Assembly (NCBI GenBank): GCA_013043165.1
Contig: JABDOQ010000100.1
Location: 1 to 64,000, forward strand
Direction: 5' to 3'
From: Woeseiaceae bacterium
GTDB lineage: Bacteria; Pseudomonadota; Gammaproteobacteria; Steroidobacterales; Woeseiaceae
Length of the DNA stretch: 64,000 bases
Positions 9,033 through 18,019 of this stretch are shown here, piece by piece; position 1 is the first letter of the stretch; each line of letters opens with the position of its first letter. A model generated the notes under the pieces. That model had not been told where the DNA came from, ran no database searches, and saw only the letters and a program-made list of their open reading frames with translations. A program made the translations under genes and the position numbers.

Positions 9033-9373
9033 GCAAAATTATCGAAGCGATCGAAAACGAGCAAATGGGCAAGGAAATCCCCAATTTCGCTCCAGGCGAC
9101 ACGATTGTCGTTCAGGTCAAGGTTAAAGAGGGCGAGCGCGAGCGCCTGCAGGCCTTCGAGGGAATTGTGATTGCCAAGCGCAATCGTGGCCTCAATTCGT
9201 CATTCACGGTGCGCAAGATCTCGCACGGCGAGGGTGTGGAGCGCGTGTTCCAGACCTATAGCCCGGTCGTCGATTCAGTAGCGGTCAAACGCCGTGGCGA
9301 CGTGCGGCGCGCCAAGCTGTACTACCTTCGCGGTCGTACCGGTAAAGCGGCGCGCATCAAGGAAAAGATTTAG
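9029..9373 (+). CDS. rplS: 50S ribosomal protein L19
   Basis: L19 lies at the interface of the ribosomal subunits. The 114-residue protein has the conserved [14 protein letters not shown] and [21 protein letters not shown] segments and the basic C-terminus, all as expected. Its ATG overlaps the trmD stop, and it is the last gene of the rpsP operon. About 160 bases follow before tatT, with no strong intrinsic terminator visible. Confidence 0.98.
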   Translation: MSKIIEAIENEQMGKEIPNFAPGDTIVVQVKVKEGERERLQAFEGIVIAKRNRGLNSSFTVRKISHGEGVERVFQTYSPVVDSVAVKRRGDVRRAKLYYLRGRTGKAARIKEKI

Positions 9374-9452
9374 TCTGCCGATCGTTCGTTCTTTCCGACC
9401 TTTGCTGCGCGCGTCGCACAGGGGTCGGTGCGCCACGAGCCCGCACCTCCTG

Positions 9453-9485
9453 TTTCAAATTCCGACAATAGTGCACATAATGTGC
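9453..9485 (+). promoter_or_regulatory. Candidate promoter with a palindrome over its -10, before tatT
   Basis: CATAAT at 9476-9481 fits a -10 box, with a weak -35 (TTTCAA, 9453-9458) 17 bases upstream. The -10 lies inside a perfect dyad, GCACAT-A-ATGTGC (9473-9485), which could be an operator. The site is about 50 bases before tatT. Support is moderate because the -35 is poor. Confidence 0.4.
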
Positions 9486-9534
9486 TCTGTCTGAAAGCTT
9501 TGAACCAATTCCCGGTGACGGGGTCCCTCGTGTC

Positions 9535-10407
9535 ATGAGAACAGTATTTCCCAATTTCGTCCTGAAGGTGGCGTTGCTGCTGGTTTCGAGCAGCGCTATG
9601 AGCGGCTGCACGATTATCGTGTCGTCCGCCGCAACGGGTCTGGCCGACAACCTGTCCGGGGCCATCCTGAACCAGGATGATCCTGAACTCGTACGGGCAG
9701 GGGCGCCGTCCTACCTGCTGCTGCTGGACAGTTTTGTCGAGGGCAATCCGCGTGACGCCGACATCCTGGCCGCGGCGGCCACCCTGTATGCCACCTATGG
9801 CGCTGTTTTTGCCGATGACGAGATCCGTGCGTCGCGACTGACGAAGCGCGCCCGGCGCTATGCGCTGACAGCCATGTGCGAGTCTTACACACCTGCCTGT
9901 GCCTGGCCCGACGCGACCTATGACGAATTCGTTGCAACGCTGAGCGGTATTCGGCCCAGGAAAGCCGAGTTTCTTTATGCCTACGGCTTTGCCTCGCTGG
10001 CCTACCTTAGAGCACATAGCTCTGACGTGAACTCGCTCGCCGAACTGCCGCAGGTCGAAGCTCTTTTTGATCATTATTTGGACATAAGTGGAGACGCAGT
10101 TAACAGTAGCGCCTACACCTATATGGGAATATTGCTGACTCTGCGGCCGCCGGCGCTGGGCGGCGAACCGGAAAAGGCGCGCGAGTACTTTGAGAAAGCC
10201 ATAGCGATGACTGGCGGTAGAGACCTTGGCGCGAAGGTCGAATTCGCTCGAGGCTACGCGAAGAAGTTATACGAACGGGAGATGCACGACCGGCTATTGA
10301 ATGAGGTCATTGCGGCGGATCCCTACCAGGATGGATACACACTGGGTAACGTTCTTGCTCAGGAAGACGCGGCGGTGCTACTTGCCGAAGCAGATGATTA
10401 TTTTTGA
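9535..10407 (+). CDS. tatT: TRAP transporter T-component lipoprotein (TatT-like)
   Basis: TatT proteins are alpha-helical TPR-like periplasmic lipoproteins that associate with the substrate-binding protein of some TRAP transporters. The 290-residue product has a signal peptide with lipobox MSGC near residue 24, which supports the ATG at 9535, and helical repeats rich in Ala and Tyr throughout. It lies ten bases ahead of the DctP gene, the usual arrangement for this subtype. The family was described from Treponema, where a hydrophobic ligand was suggested. The ligand here is unknown. Confidence 0.85.
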   Translation: MRTVFPNFVLKVALLLVSSSAMSGCTIIVSSAATGLADNLSGAILNQDDPELVRAGAPSYLLLLDSFVEGNPRDADILAAAATLYATYGAVFADDEIRASRLTKRARRYALTAMCESYTPACAWPDATYDEFVATLSGIRPRKAEFLYAYGFASLAYLRAHSSDVNSLAELPQVEALFDHYLDISGDAVNSSAYTYMGILLTLRPPALGGEPEKAREYFEKAIAMTGGRDLGAKVEFARGYAKKLYEREMHDRLLNEVIAADPYQDGYTLGNVLAQEDAAVLLAEADDYF

Positions 10408-10417
10408 TGGATAAATC

Positions 10418-11425
10418 ATGAGAAAGCTATTCTTGATTCTTGCAGCGTTGGCGATCAGTCTGCCTGTCCAGGCTGTCACGCTGAAGATTGCAACGGCCAC
10501 GCCTGATGGTACGCAGTGGATGGATGACATGCGCTCGGGCGCGAAAGAAATAAAAGAGCGCACGGAAGGTCGTGTGCAAATCAAATACTATGGCGGTGGC
10601 ATCAAAGGCGACGACAAAAAAGTGTTGGGCCAAATCAGGATCCGGCAATTGCAGGGTGGTGCATTTACTCCGTCGGCGCTCGCATCTCAATACTCTGACC
10701 TGAATCTGTACGGTATGCCGCTGATATTCAATTCCGAAGAGGAAGCGGCCTATGTCCGGAGTCGTCTCGACGCGCGCTTGCAGAAGGGGCTCGAGGACGC
10801 AGGTTTCGTCAATTTTGGATTCGCGACGTCGGGGTTCGCCAATATCATGTCGAACACTCCGGTCAGTTCGCTTGCAGACCTGAAGGGTAAACGCGTGTGG
10901 GTACCTGAAGGGGACCCCATTAGCTACGCATCGATGAAGGCGCTGTCGCTATCCCCGGTTACACTGCCGTTGACGGACGTTCTCACGGGTTTGCAGACGG
11001 GTCTTATCGATATCGTTGCTATTCCTCCTTACGTCGCGCTGATATTGCAGTGGCACACGAAAGTAAAATTCGTCACGCGAGTTCCCCTGGTGTATACGTT
11101 TGGTTTTATGGCCGTGGACAAAAAGGCATTTGAAAAAATAAGTCCCGAAGATCAGGCGATCGTCCACGAAGTGATGGGCAGAATCTATGAGAATTTCAAC
11201 AAGGTGAACCTGGTAGACAACGCTGCGGCATTCGATGCATTGTTGAATGGCGGTATCAAATCCGTCGAGTTCGACCAGGAAGAGTTCATGAAGACGCGCA
11301 AGGTGCTACTCGCATCGAACCGGCAGCTCGGTGAACAAGGTAAATTCAGCTTGGAGCTATACGACGAGATGATGCGCTATCTCGATGAGTATCGCAGCCA
11401 GCACGGTGCCAGCGGCCCCGACTAG
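10418..11425 (+). CDS. dctP: TRAP transporter solute-binding protein (DctP family)
   Basis: This 335-residue periplasmic protein captures a solute and delivers it to the DctQM membrane complex. A signal peptide (MRKLFLILAALAISLPVQA) is followed by the family opening VTLKIATATPDGTQWMDDM, and the usual central segment LADLKGKRVWVPEGDP is present. The carboxylate-binding arginine typical of the family could be the one in VTRVPLVYTFGFM, but I cannot align it with certainty. The TatT partner upstream places it in the TatT-associated subgroup, for which sialic acid or C4-dicarboxylates are less likely ligands. The specific substrate cannot be read. Confidence 0.9.
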   Translation: MRKLFLILAALAISLPVQAVTLKIATATPDGTQWMDDMRSGAKEIKERTEGRVQIKYYGGGIKGDDKKVLGQIRIRQLQGGAFTPSALASQYSDLNLYGMPLIFNSEEEAAYVRSRLDARLQKGLEDAGFVNFGFATSGFANIMSNTPVSSLADLKGKRVWVPEGDPISYASMKALSLSPVTLPLTDVLTGLQTGLIDIVAIPPYVALILQWHTKVKFVTRVPLVYTFGFMAVDKKAFEKISPEDQAIVHEVMGRIYENFNKVNLVDNAAAFDALLNGGIKSVEFDQEEFMKTRKVLLASNRQLGEQGKFSLELYDEMMRYLDEYRSQHGASGPD

Positions 11426-11427
11426 TC

Positions 11428-11949
11428 GTGTATTACCGATTTATCGCGCTGCTCGAGCGTCTCGAAAGGGCCGGACGCTTTCTGGAAACTGCCGCTCTCG
11501 TAATGCTATTCAGCGCGATGATGCTGCTGGCCGTCGGCCAGATCATTCTCAGGGAAATATTCAATACCGGGTTCGTGTGGGCGGATGAACTCATCAAGTT
11601 GATGGTGCTCTGGCTGGCGATGGTTGGCTCAATCGCAGCAGCCCGGGAGAATCGCCACATACGCATCGATGCGCTTTCTCACGTTCTTCCTGAGCTCGGA
11701 ATTCAGGTTATCAGGATAATCGTCGATTTGTTTGCAGGCTTTGTCTGCGGCGTAATCGCATGGCAGGCATGGCTATACCTGCAGGTTGAGATTGAGTACG
11801 CAGATACGGTACTGGTCAATATCCCGGCCTGGATCGCTCACAGCATCATGCCGGCGGCATTCCTGTTGATCAGCTTTCGTTTTGTTGTGCTGGTCGTGAA
11901 GCAAATTGGCGCTATAGTAACGCGTCCCTTGCCCGGGTCGGGCGCGTGA
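11428..11949 (+). CDS. dctQ: TRAP transporter small membrane subunit (DctQ family)
   Basis: The 173-residue protein has four predicted membrane helices and the DctQ motif around FVWADELIKLMVLWLAMVGS. It partners the large subunit in sodium-driven uptake. It starts at GTG two bases after the dctP stop, and its own stop overlaps the GTG of dctM by four bases, so the three are almost certainly translated from one mRNA. Confidence 0.92.
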   Translation: MYYRFIALLERLERAGRFLETAALVMLFSAMMLLAVGQIILREIFNTGFVWADELIKLMVLWLAMVGSIAAARENRHIRIDALSHVLPELGIQVIRIIVDLFAGFVCGVIAWQAWLYLQVEIEYADTVLVNIPAWIAHSIMPAAFLLISFRFVVLVVKQIGAIVTRPLPGSGA

Positions 11950-13205
11950 TTATTCTCAGCGCATTGTTGGTGTTGCTGGCGATCTTCGGGGCCCCTCTGT
12001 TTGCGATCATTGCCGCAAGCGCGATGATCGGTTTTCAAAAAGAGGGAACTGACTTGATGATCATGGCGCTTGAAGTGCAGAGCATTGCCAGCATGCCGTT
12101 TCTCGCAGCCATACCGCTTTTCACGTTTGCGGGTTACCTGCTGAGCGAAAGTGAAGCGCCCAGGCGCCTCGTGAAACTGACGGGCGCGATACTGGGCTGG
12201 ATGCCCGGAGGGCTTGCGCTCGTCTGCCTCGCTGTCTGCGCTTTTTTTACCGCTTTTACAGGCGCGTCCGGTGTAACGATTATCGCGCTCGGGGCAATCT
12301 TGTACCCGGCTTTGAAGCAGGACGGGTACGGCGACAAGTTCAACCTCGGCCTGGTTACCTCAGCCGGGAGCCTCGGGCTATTGTTCGCTCCATCGCTGCC
12401 GCTGATTCTCTATGGCGTCATCGCTGAAGTTCCGGTTGACAACCTGTTCCTGGCCGGCATTTTACCGGGGCTGCTCATGCTGTTGATGCTGTCGGGCTGG
12501 AATCTCTGGGTGAACCGTGCCATTCGTAAGCCGCTAAGTTCCTTCTCCGTTCGCGAGGTAGGTTCGGCGTTGCGCGAATCGATTTGGGAATTGCCGCTCC
12601 CGATCGTTGTGCTGGGCGGCATCTATTCCGGATTTTTCGCGGTTTCTGAAGCAGCTGCCGTCACGGCGCTGTACGTAGTGTTGGTGGAAGTCGTGATTTT
12701 GCGGGAAATCCCCCTGCGCGAGCTGCCGCGCATAATGCGCGCGTCGATGGTGTTGGTTGGAGCGATCCTGATTATTCTGGGCCTGTCGGTTGCGTCGACC
12801 AGTTACATGATCGACGCAGACATTCCGCAGCGCCTGTTTGAGCTCGTCTCGAGTAGGGTCAGCAGCCAGACCTCGTTCCTGATTCTGCTGCTGCTGTTCC
12901 TGCTGGTCCTGGGTGCAATTCTGGATATTTTTTCCGCCATCGTACTCGTCGTACCACTGATCCTGCCTATTGCTGCGGGCTACGGTGTCAATGAGGTGCA
13001 CCTTGGCATCGTCTTCCTGGCCGCGATGCAGCTCGGATACCTGACCCCGCCGGTCGGTCTCAACCTGTTCATAGCGAGCTATCGCTTTGAGAAGCCGATC
13101 ATGCACGTCTACTCGGCGACGTTCCCGTTCCTGATCATCTTGATGGCGTCAGTCGTGATCATCACCTTCTTGCCGGAACTGTCACTCGTATTTCTTTCGG
13201 ATTGA
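11946..13205 (+). CDS. dctM: TRAP transporter large membrane subunit (DctM family)
   Basis: This 419-residue permease of the ion-transporter superfamily forms the transport pathway with DctQ. It has about 11-12 membrane segments, with the conserved SIASMPFLAAIPLFTFAG and FTGASGVTIIALGAILYP regions and a C-terminal YLTPPVGLNLFIAS that belongs to the second reentrant half. Energy comes from a sodium or proton gradient. Start is GTG within an overlap with dctQ. It ends the cluster; sppA follows after 117 bases without a clear terminator. Confidence 0.94.
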   Translation: MIILSALLVLLAIFGAPLFAIIAASAMIGFQKEGTDLMIMALEVQSIASMPFLAAIPLFTFAGYLLSESEAPRRLVKLTGAILGWMPGGLALVCLAVCAFFTAFTGASGVTIIALGAILYPALKQDGYGDKFNLGLVTSAGSLGLLFAPSLPLILYGVIAEVPVDNLFLAGILPGLLMLLMLSGWNLWVNRAIRKPLSSFSVREVGSALRESIWELPLPIVVLGGIYSGFFAVSEAAAVTALYVVLVEVVILREIPLRELPRIMRASMVLVGAILIILGLSVASTSYMIDADIPQRLFELVSSRVSSQTSFLILLLLFLLVLGAILDIFSAIVLVVPLILPIAAGYGVNEVHLGIVFLAAMQLGYLTPPVGLNLFIASYRFEKPIMHVYSATFPFLIILMASVVIITFLPELSLVFLSD

Positions 13206-13322
13206 CAGCGTTTCGCAGCGCATCCCATTTACCGTATGAGCCGGAACCGGGGCCACATTTCGGGCCTCATGGTGTAAAGTTCGTGCTCGTCGCGATTTTT
13301 GTAGCTTAGGAATGCAGAGATT

Positions 13323-15176
13323 ATGAGTAAGGGCAATTTGATCCGCCGTATGCTGGCATCGATATGGCGCGGCCTCAACGGACTGCGAAAAGTGCTCCAC
13401 CTGGTACTGATGCTGTTCATTTTCCTGGTGTTTTTCGGCGCTATGTCGGGTACGCCGCCATTGATGCCAAACAAGGCGGCGTTGTTCATTCAACCGTCCG
13501 GCGTGCTTGTAGAGCAGCTGGAAGGTGATCCATTCGACCGCGCGCTGACCGAACTGGTTGGCGATACGCCGCCGCAGACGTTGGTACAGGATGTCATTGA
13601 TGCACTGGAGTTCGCCCGGACCGACGAACGCATCACGGCCGTTCATCTCGAGCTGAGCGTTTTCGCTTCGGGCGGGCTAAACAAATTGCAGCGCGTAGCA
13701 GACGCGATCGATGCCTTCCGGGAGTCGGGAAAACCGGTCGTTGCAAGCGCAGACTATTTTGCACAACAGGGTTACTACCTGGCGGCACACGCCGACGAGC
13801 TGTATCTTCACCCCGACGGCCTGGTGTTTCTGCAGGGTTTCGGATCCTATCGAACCTACTTCAAGGAGGCGATAGACCTGCTGCGAATCGACTGGAATGT
13901 TTTCAGAGTCGGGACCCACAAGTCGTTCGTCGAACCCTACACACGCATGGATATGTCTGCGGAGGACCGGGAGTCCAGGAACCGCTTGATAAATCAATTC
14001 TGGAGCACCTACCAGCAAGACGTAGTTGCTGCGCGCGGGCTGCCTGAAGGCGCCATTGACGACTACGCCCAGAACATGGTTGAGCGTGTCGGAAGCGCCA
14101 ATGGCGATACGGCCGTTGCTGCACGTGACATCGGTTTGGTGGATGATTTACTGACCCGCAATGGCTTGCGCGACCGTATCAAGGAATACGCAGGAGCGGA
14201 TTCGGAGGACGAGACGCTGTACTCGTCAGTGTCGATGCGGGATTACCTCAGTCAAATGCGGCTGTTGCATAAGCCCAGGAAGAAGGCTGAAAACGTTGCG
14301 ATCGTCGTCGCAGCGGGCGAGATACTCGATGGATCGCATCCACCAGGCACTGTTGGCGGCGATTCGACGGCAGCCTTGCTTCGTAAAGCCCGGAACGATG
14401 AGTCTGTCAAAGCCGTCGTGCTTCGCGTCGACAGTCCGGGTGGCAGCGCGTTTGCGTCAGAAGTGATTGCGAACGAGATAGAAGCTTTGCAGGCGGCCGG
14501 CAAACCCGTTGTTGCGTCCATGAGCAGCGTGGCGGCTTCTGGTGGCTACTGGATTTCTGTCGGCGCTGACAGGGTAATCGCCAGCCCGTCGACAGTAACA
14601 GGATCAATCGGTGTCTTCGGCATGATTCCTACCTTCCAGCGCTCGCTTGCGACTGTCGGCGTGGCAACTGATGGTGTCGCCACAACCCCGTGGGTGGGGG
14701 CGCTGCGAGTCGATCGTGAAATGACCGATACTTCGAAACAGCTGGTGCAGATGCTGATCGAAAACATATACGACGATTTTGTTGCACGGGTCTCTGAGCT
14801 CCGCGGCCTCGACGAGCAAACCGTGGACAGCATAGGCCAGGGTCAGGTCTGGACTGGCGCCGATGCGTTGCAGAATGGACTGGTCGATCAGCTTGGCGAT
14901 TTCGATGACGCTGTTACCGTTGCGGCAGAACTCGGTGGCCTCGAGGAAGGAGCTTACAGCAGGAAAACGATCCAGCCGGAGTTATCGCCGACCGAGCAGA
15001 TGATTGTCGATTTTCTGGCGGTTGCGAAAACCGCTGGTGTCGATCCGGCCAGCTTTGTGCGAGACCCGGCGCCGGTCGCGGTATTCGCAAATCAGCTGCA
15101 GAAATTGCTCTCGGCTGTCACGAAGTTCAATGATCCCAGGGGCGTTTATTCGCACTGTTTCTGCGAGATCGACTAG
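13323..15176 (+). CDS. sppA: Signal peptide peptidase SppA, 67-kDa type
   Basis: SppA is an inner-membrane serine protease that degrades leftover signal peptides from the periplasmic side. The 617-residue protein has one membrane anchor at about 24-42 and two tandem S49 domains. The catalytic pair is visible: Lys200 in VGTHKSFVEPYTRMDMS and Ser406 in VAASGGYW, corresponding to K209 and S409 of E. coli. Length equals the E. coli enzyme (618), so it is the duplicated long form. The ATG at 13323 is preceded by AGGAATGCAGAG. Downstream a perfect palindrome separates it from the convergent tdh. Confidence 0.96.
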   Translation: MSKGNLIRRMLASIWRGLNGLRKVLHLVLMLFIFLVFFGAMSGTPPLMPNKAALFIQPSGVLVEQLEGDPFDRALTELVGDTPPQTLVQDVIDALEFARTDERITAVHLELSVFASGGLNKLQRVADAIDAFRESGKPVVASADYFAQQGYYLAAHADELYLHPDGLVFLQGFGSYRTYFKEAIDLLRIDWNVFRVGTHKSFVEPYTRMDMSAEDRESRNRLINQFWSTYQQDVVAARGLPEGAIDDYAQNMVERVGSANGDTAVAARDIGLVDDLLTRNGLRDRIKEYAGADSEDETLYSSVSMRDYLSQMRLLHKPRKKAENVAIVVAAGEILDGSHPPGTVGGDSTAALLRKARNDESVKAVVLRVDSPGGSAFASEVIANEIEALQAAGKPVVASMSSVAASGGYWISVGADRVIASPSTVTGSIGVFGMIPTFQRSLATVGVATDGVATTPWVGALRVDREMTDTSKQLVQMLIENIYDDFVARVSELRGLDEQTVDSIGQGQVWTGADALQNGLVDQLGDFDDAVTVAAELGGLEEGAYSRKTIQPELSPTEQMIVDFLAVAKTAGVDPASFVRDPAPVAVFANQLQKLLSAVTKFNDPRGVYSHCFCEID

Positions 15177-15180
15177 CTGG

Positions 15181-15234
15181 ATGGGGACATTCTTAATTTA
15201 ACGTATTAATACGTTAAATTAAGAATGTCCCCAT
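15181..15234. repeat. Perfect 54-bp palindrome between sppA and tdh
   Basis: The 54 bases from 15181 to 15234 equal their own reverse complement with no mismatch. The left arm begins ATGGGGACATTCTTAATTTA and the centre is TATTAATA. The element fills nearly the whole gap between two convergent genes and ends at the base next to the tdh stop codon. As RNA it would form a 27-base-pair stem from either strand, so it could terminate both genes. Similar GGGGACATTCTTAA termini occur, as far as I recall, in REP-like elements mobilised by Y1 (RAYT) transposases. I saw no second copy or transposase here. Confidence 0.9.
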
Positions 15235-16263
15235 TTATTTGTTCCAGTGCAGGATGACCTTGCCCGTCTGTCCGGACTCCATAAGTTCGAACGCGGGCTG
15301 GAACTCCTCGATATCAAAATGGTGGGTGATGATCGGATCCATGTTCAGGCCGCTTTGCAGCATGCTGGACATCTTGTACCAGGTTTCGAACATCTCGCGA
15401 CCATAGATCCCCTTGATGAACAGCCCCTTGAAAATGACGTCATTCCAGTTGATGGCCGTTTCGCCGGGCGGAATGCCGAGCATGGCGATCTTGCCGCCGT
15501 GGTGCATCGTTCTCAGCATGTCGCGAAACGCCTGCGGATTGCCCGACATCTCCATGCCGACATCAAAACCTTCTTCCATCCCCAGGTCGCGCATGGTGTC
15601 GTCGATCGTCTGCCGGGTCACGTTGAGTGCGCGCGAGGCTCCCATTTTTCGGGCAAGCTCCAGCCGATAATCGTTAACGTCGGTAATGACGATGTGGCGT
15701 GCGCCTGCGAAGCGTGCAATCGCGACGGCCATGACACCGATCGGGCCGGCACCCGTAATCAGAACGTCCTCCCCCACAAGGTCGAACGATAATGCCGTAT
15801 GCGTGGCGTTACCGAGCGGGTCGAGAATCGATGCCATGTCATCGCTGATCATATCCGGCAGTTTGAAAACATTAAATGCCGGGACCGACACGAATTCCGC
15901 AAAAGCGCCTGGCCTGCTGACTCCGACACCGACTGCGTTCATGCACAGGTGACGGCGGCCGGCCCGACAATTTCGACAGTGCCCACAGGTTATATGCCCC
16001 TCAGCCGAGACGCGGTCGCCCAGGCTAAAGCCACGGACCTCGATGCCCATATCCACGATCTCGCCGCTGAATTCGTGCCCAACCGCCATTGGAACGGGGA
16101 TCGTTTTTCGCGCCCAGTCATCCCATTTAAAAATGTGAATATCGGTTCCGCATATCGCCGTGCGTTTGACCTTGACCAGGACGTCGTTGTGGCCAACATC
16201 GGGAACTGCGATGTCTTCCATCCAGATGCCAGGCTCCCGTTTTGCTTTGACCAGTGCTTTCAT
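15235..16263 (-). CDS. tdh: L-threonine 3-dehydrogenase
   Basis: Tdh oxidises L-threonine with NAD+ to 2-amino-3-ketobutyrate, which Kbl then splits. The 342-residue protein is a zinc medium-chain dehydrogenase: catalytic zinc ligand C38 lies in [27 protein letters not shown] supplies the next ligand, and [15 protein letters not shown] is the structural zinc site. [20 protein letters not shown] is the NAD-binding Rossmann motif. It follows kbl by 22 bases on the same strand, the standard kbl-tdh operon. Length matches E. coli Tdh (341). Confidence 0.97.
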   Translation of the reverse strand: MKALVKAKREPGIWMEDIAVPDVGHNDVLVKVKRTAICGTDIHIFKWDDWARKTIPVPMAVGHEFSGEIVDMGIEVRGFSLGDRVSAEGHITCGHCRNCRAGRRHLCMNAVGVGVSRPGAFAEFVSVPAFNVFKLPDMISDDMASILDPLGNATHTALSFDLVGEDVLITGAGPIGVMAVAIARFAGARHIVITDVNDYRLELARKMGASRALNVTRQTIDDTMRDLGMEEGFDVGMEMSGNPQAFRDMLRTMHHGGKIAMLGIPPGETAINWNDVIFKGLFIKGIYGREMFETWYKMSSMLQSGLNMDPIITHHFDIEEFQPAFELMESGQTGKVILHWNK

Positions 16264-16285
16264 TGTTCTGTCCTGGTGTGCGCGA

Positions 16286-17485
16286 TTAATTAATTACGCC
16301 GAGTTCGCGGCCGACGGCCGTGAATGCATCGATCGCTTTATCGAGTTGCACACGAGTCAGGGCGGCCGACATTTGTGTACGAATTCGCGCCTGTCCCTTC
16401 GGGACCACCGGGAACGAGAAACCAGTCACGTAGATATCGCGAGCGAGGAGTTTGTCGGCCATTGTGGTCGCAAGCCTGGCGTCACCGAGCATCACCGGAA
16501 TAATCGGATGTTCTCCGGGTTTCAGCTCAAAGCCACGCTCAGTCATCTGGCTGCGGAAATACGCCGCATTTTCGTGCAGTTTTTCCTGCAGAGAGTTGTC
16601 GCGTTCGAGCAGGTCGAGAACCGCGATGGACACCGCTGCGATCATTGGCGCGACGGAATTCGAAAACAGGTAGGGACGCGAGCGCTGCCGCAACCAGCCA
16701 ACGATTTCCTTGCGACCGGAAGTGAATCCGCCCGACGCACCGCCGAGCGCTTTGCCCAGCGTACCTGTGATGATGTCGATACGTCCCATCACGCCGTGAT
16801 ATTCGTGCGTGCCGCGCCCGGTTTTGCCGAGGAAACCCGTTGCATGGCAGTCATCGATCATTGTCAGGGCATCAGAATCTGCAGCCAGCTCGCAAATGCC
16901 GACGAGGTCGGCGATCGTGCCATCCATCGAGAAGACGCCGTCCGTGACGATCAGTTTGGTGTTGGCACCGGATGCATCCTGAAGTTGGCTGCCAAGGTCC
17001 TGCATATCGCCGTTGGCATAACGGTAGCGCTGCGCTTTGCAGAGGCGAATACCGTCGATGATGCTGGCATGGTTCAGCGCGTCGCTGATGACGGCATCAT
17101 CGGGTCCCAGCAGCGTCTCGAACAAGCCGCCGTTCGCATCAAAACAGGATGGATACAGGATCGTATCCTCTGTGCCGAGAAAAGCGCTGATCCGAGCTTC
17201 CAGCTCCTTATGAATGGTCTGCGTGCCACAAATAAATCGCACGGATGCCATGCCGTAGCCGTACTGGTCCAGTGCTTTGTGCGCAGCCGCAATGACCTCC
17301 GGATGATTGGCGAGGCCGAGGTAGTTATTCGCGCACAGGTTTAGCACATGCTTTGTGCCGCCATTTGCGCGCACATCAATAGCGGCTTGCTGCGGTCCCG
17401 TAATGAGTCTTTCTGTCTTGAAAAGACCCTCTGATTTCAGCGCCTCGGTCTGTTTGCCGAGTGATTCCAAAAAGGTCGTTGGCAC
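16286..17485 (-). CDS. kbl: Glycine C-acetyltransferase (2-amino-3-ketobutyrate CoA ligase)
   Basis: Kbl is a PLP enzyme that cleaves 2-amino-3-ketobutyrate with CoA into glycine and acetyl-CoA. The PLP lysine lies in [14 protein letters not shown], and [15 protein letters not shown] and [12 protein letters not shown] are family signatures. The ORF track starts at a TTG (17515), but a GTG at 17485 has a GAGAG ribosome-binding site about eight bases upstream and gives 399 residues, against 398 in E. coli, so I chose it. It is first gene of kbl-tdh and is divergent from the Hsp15-like gene. Confidence 0.96.
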   Translation of the reverse strand: MPTTFLESLGKQTEALKSEGLFKTERLITGPQQAAIDVRANGGTKHVLNLCANNYLGLANHPEVIAAAHKALDQYGYGMASVRFICGTQTIHKELEARISAFLGTEDTILYPSCFDANGGLFETLLGPDDAVISDALNHASIIDGIRLCKAQRYRYANGDMQDLGSQLQDASGANTKLIVTDGVFSMDGTIADLVGICELAADSDALTMIDDCHATGFLGKTGRGTHEYHGVMGRIDIITGTLGKALGGASGGFTSGRKEIVGWLRQRSRPYLFSNSVAPMIAAVSIAVLDLLERDNSLQEKLHENAAYFRSQMTERGFELKPGEHPIIPVMLGDARLATTMADKLLARDIYVTGFSFPVVPKGQARIRTQMSAALTRVQLDKAIDAFTAVGRELGVIN

Positions 17486-17545
17486 GGGTTTGCTCTCTGG
17501 GTTCGAAGGACGCAAAGTATATCAGGAGGCCAAAGGAGATTGGTC

Positions 17546-17929
17546 GTGTCAAACGACTCACTAAGACTGGATCGGTGGCTCTGGTTCACTCGATTCTACA
17601 AGACGCGGATGGCGGCCAGCGCGGCGGTGCATGGCGGCCACGTTCGTGTTAACGGGGAGCGCGCCCGCGCCGCGACGAGCATACGCATTGGTGACGAAGT
17701 CCAGCTCGTCCGTCAACAATTGACGTACGAGCTAACGGTTCGGGGAGTACCTGCCCGGCGCGGCCCGGCGAAGGAAGCGCAGGCCTGCTACGACGAGTCT
17801 CCCGCAAGCATCGCTCGGCGGCAACAACGGCTTGCCGAGCTGCGGAGGGACCGACTACAAATGCCGATGACGAAGGGCAAGCCGGACAAACACACGCGCC
17901 GACAGCTACGCAATCGAAAAGGCCGATAG
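17546..17929 (+). CDS. hslR: Heat-shock protein 15-like S4 RNA-binding protein
   Basis: Hsp15 binds stalled 50S subunits carrying peptidyl-tRNA and helps recycle them. The 127-residue protein starts with an S4 domain (RLDRWLWFTRFYKTRMAAS, then GGHVRVNGERA), followed by a basic tail ending TRRQLRNRKGR, the layout of HslR. I prefer the GTG at 17546 over the listed TTG at 17540 because AGGAG lies seven bases before it. It is a single gene, divergent from kbl, and its promoter must lie in the short shared region. Confidence 0.9.
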   Translation: MSNDSLRLDRWLWFTRFYKTRMAASAAVHGGHVRVNGERARAATSIRIGDEVQLVRQQLTYELTVRGVPARRGPAKEAQACYDESPASIARRQQRLAELRRDRLQMPMTKGKPDKHTRRQLRNRKGR

Positions 17930-17955
17930 CGATGCCCGTGCGGCCCTGAATACCC

Positions 17956-17961
17956 TATAAT
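17956..17961 (+). promoter_or_regulatory. Candidate -10 box ahead of putA
   Basis: TATAAT matches the sigma-70 -10 consensus exactly and lies about 60 bases before the putA start. No convincing -35 is found 16-18 bases upstream, so if this is a promoter it may need an activator. Confidence 0.4.
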
Positions 17962-18019
17962 CCCGGCCCGTGTATTCCTTTTTGAGCCCACCGCAAGAGT
18001 GGACGTTTGGAGTTGTTGC

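Noticed and set aside
13677-14018. Minus-strand ORFs inside sppA and similar long shadow ORFs elsewhere (e.g. 16160-17344, 19685-20632, 33196-33999)
   Set aside because: They run opposite to well-identified genes and have atypical His/Arg-rich composition.
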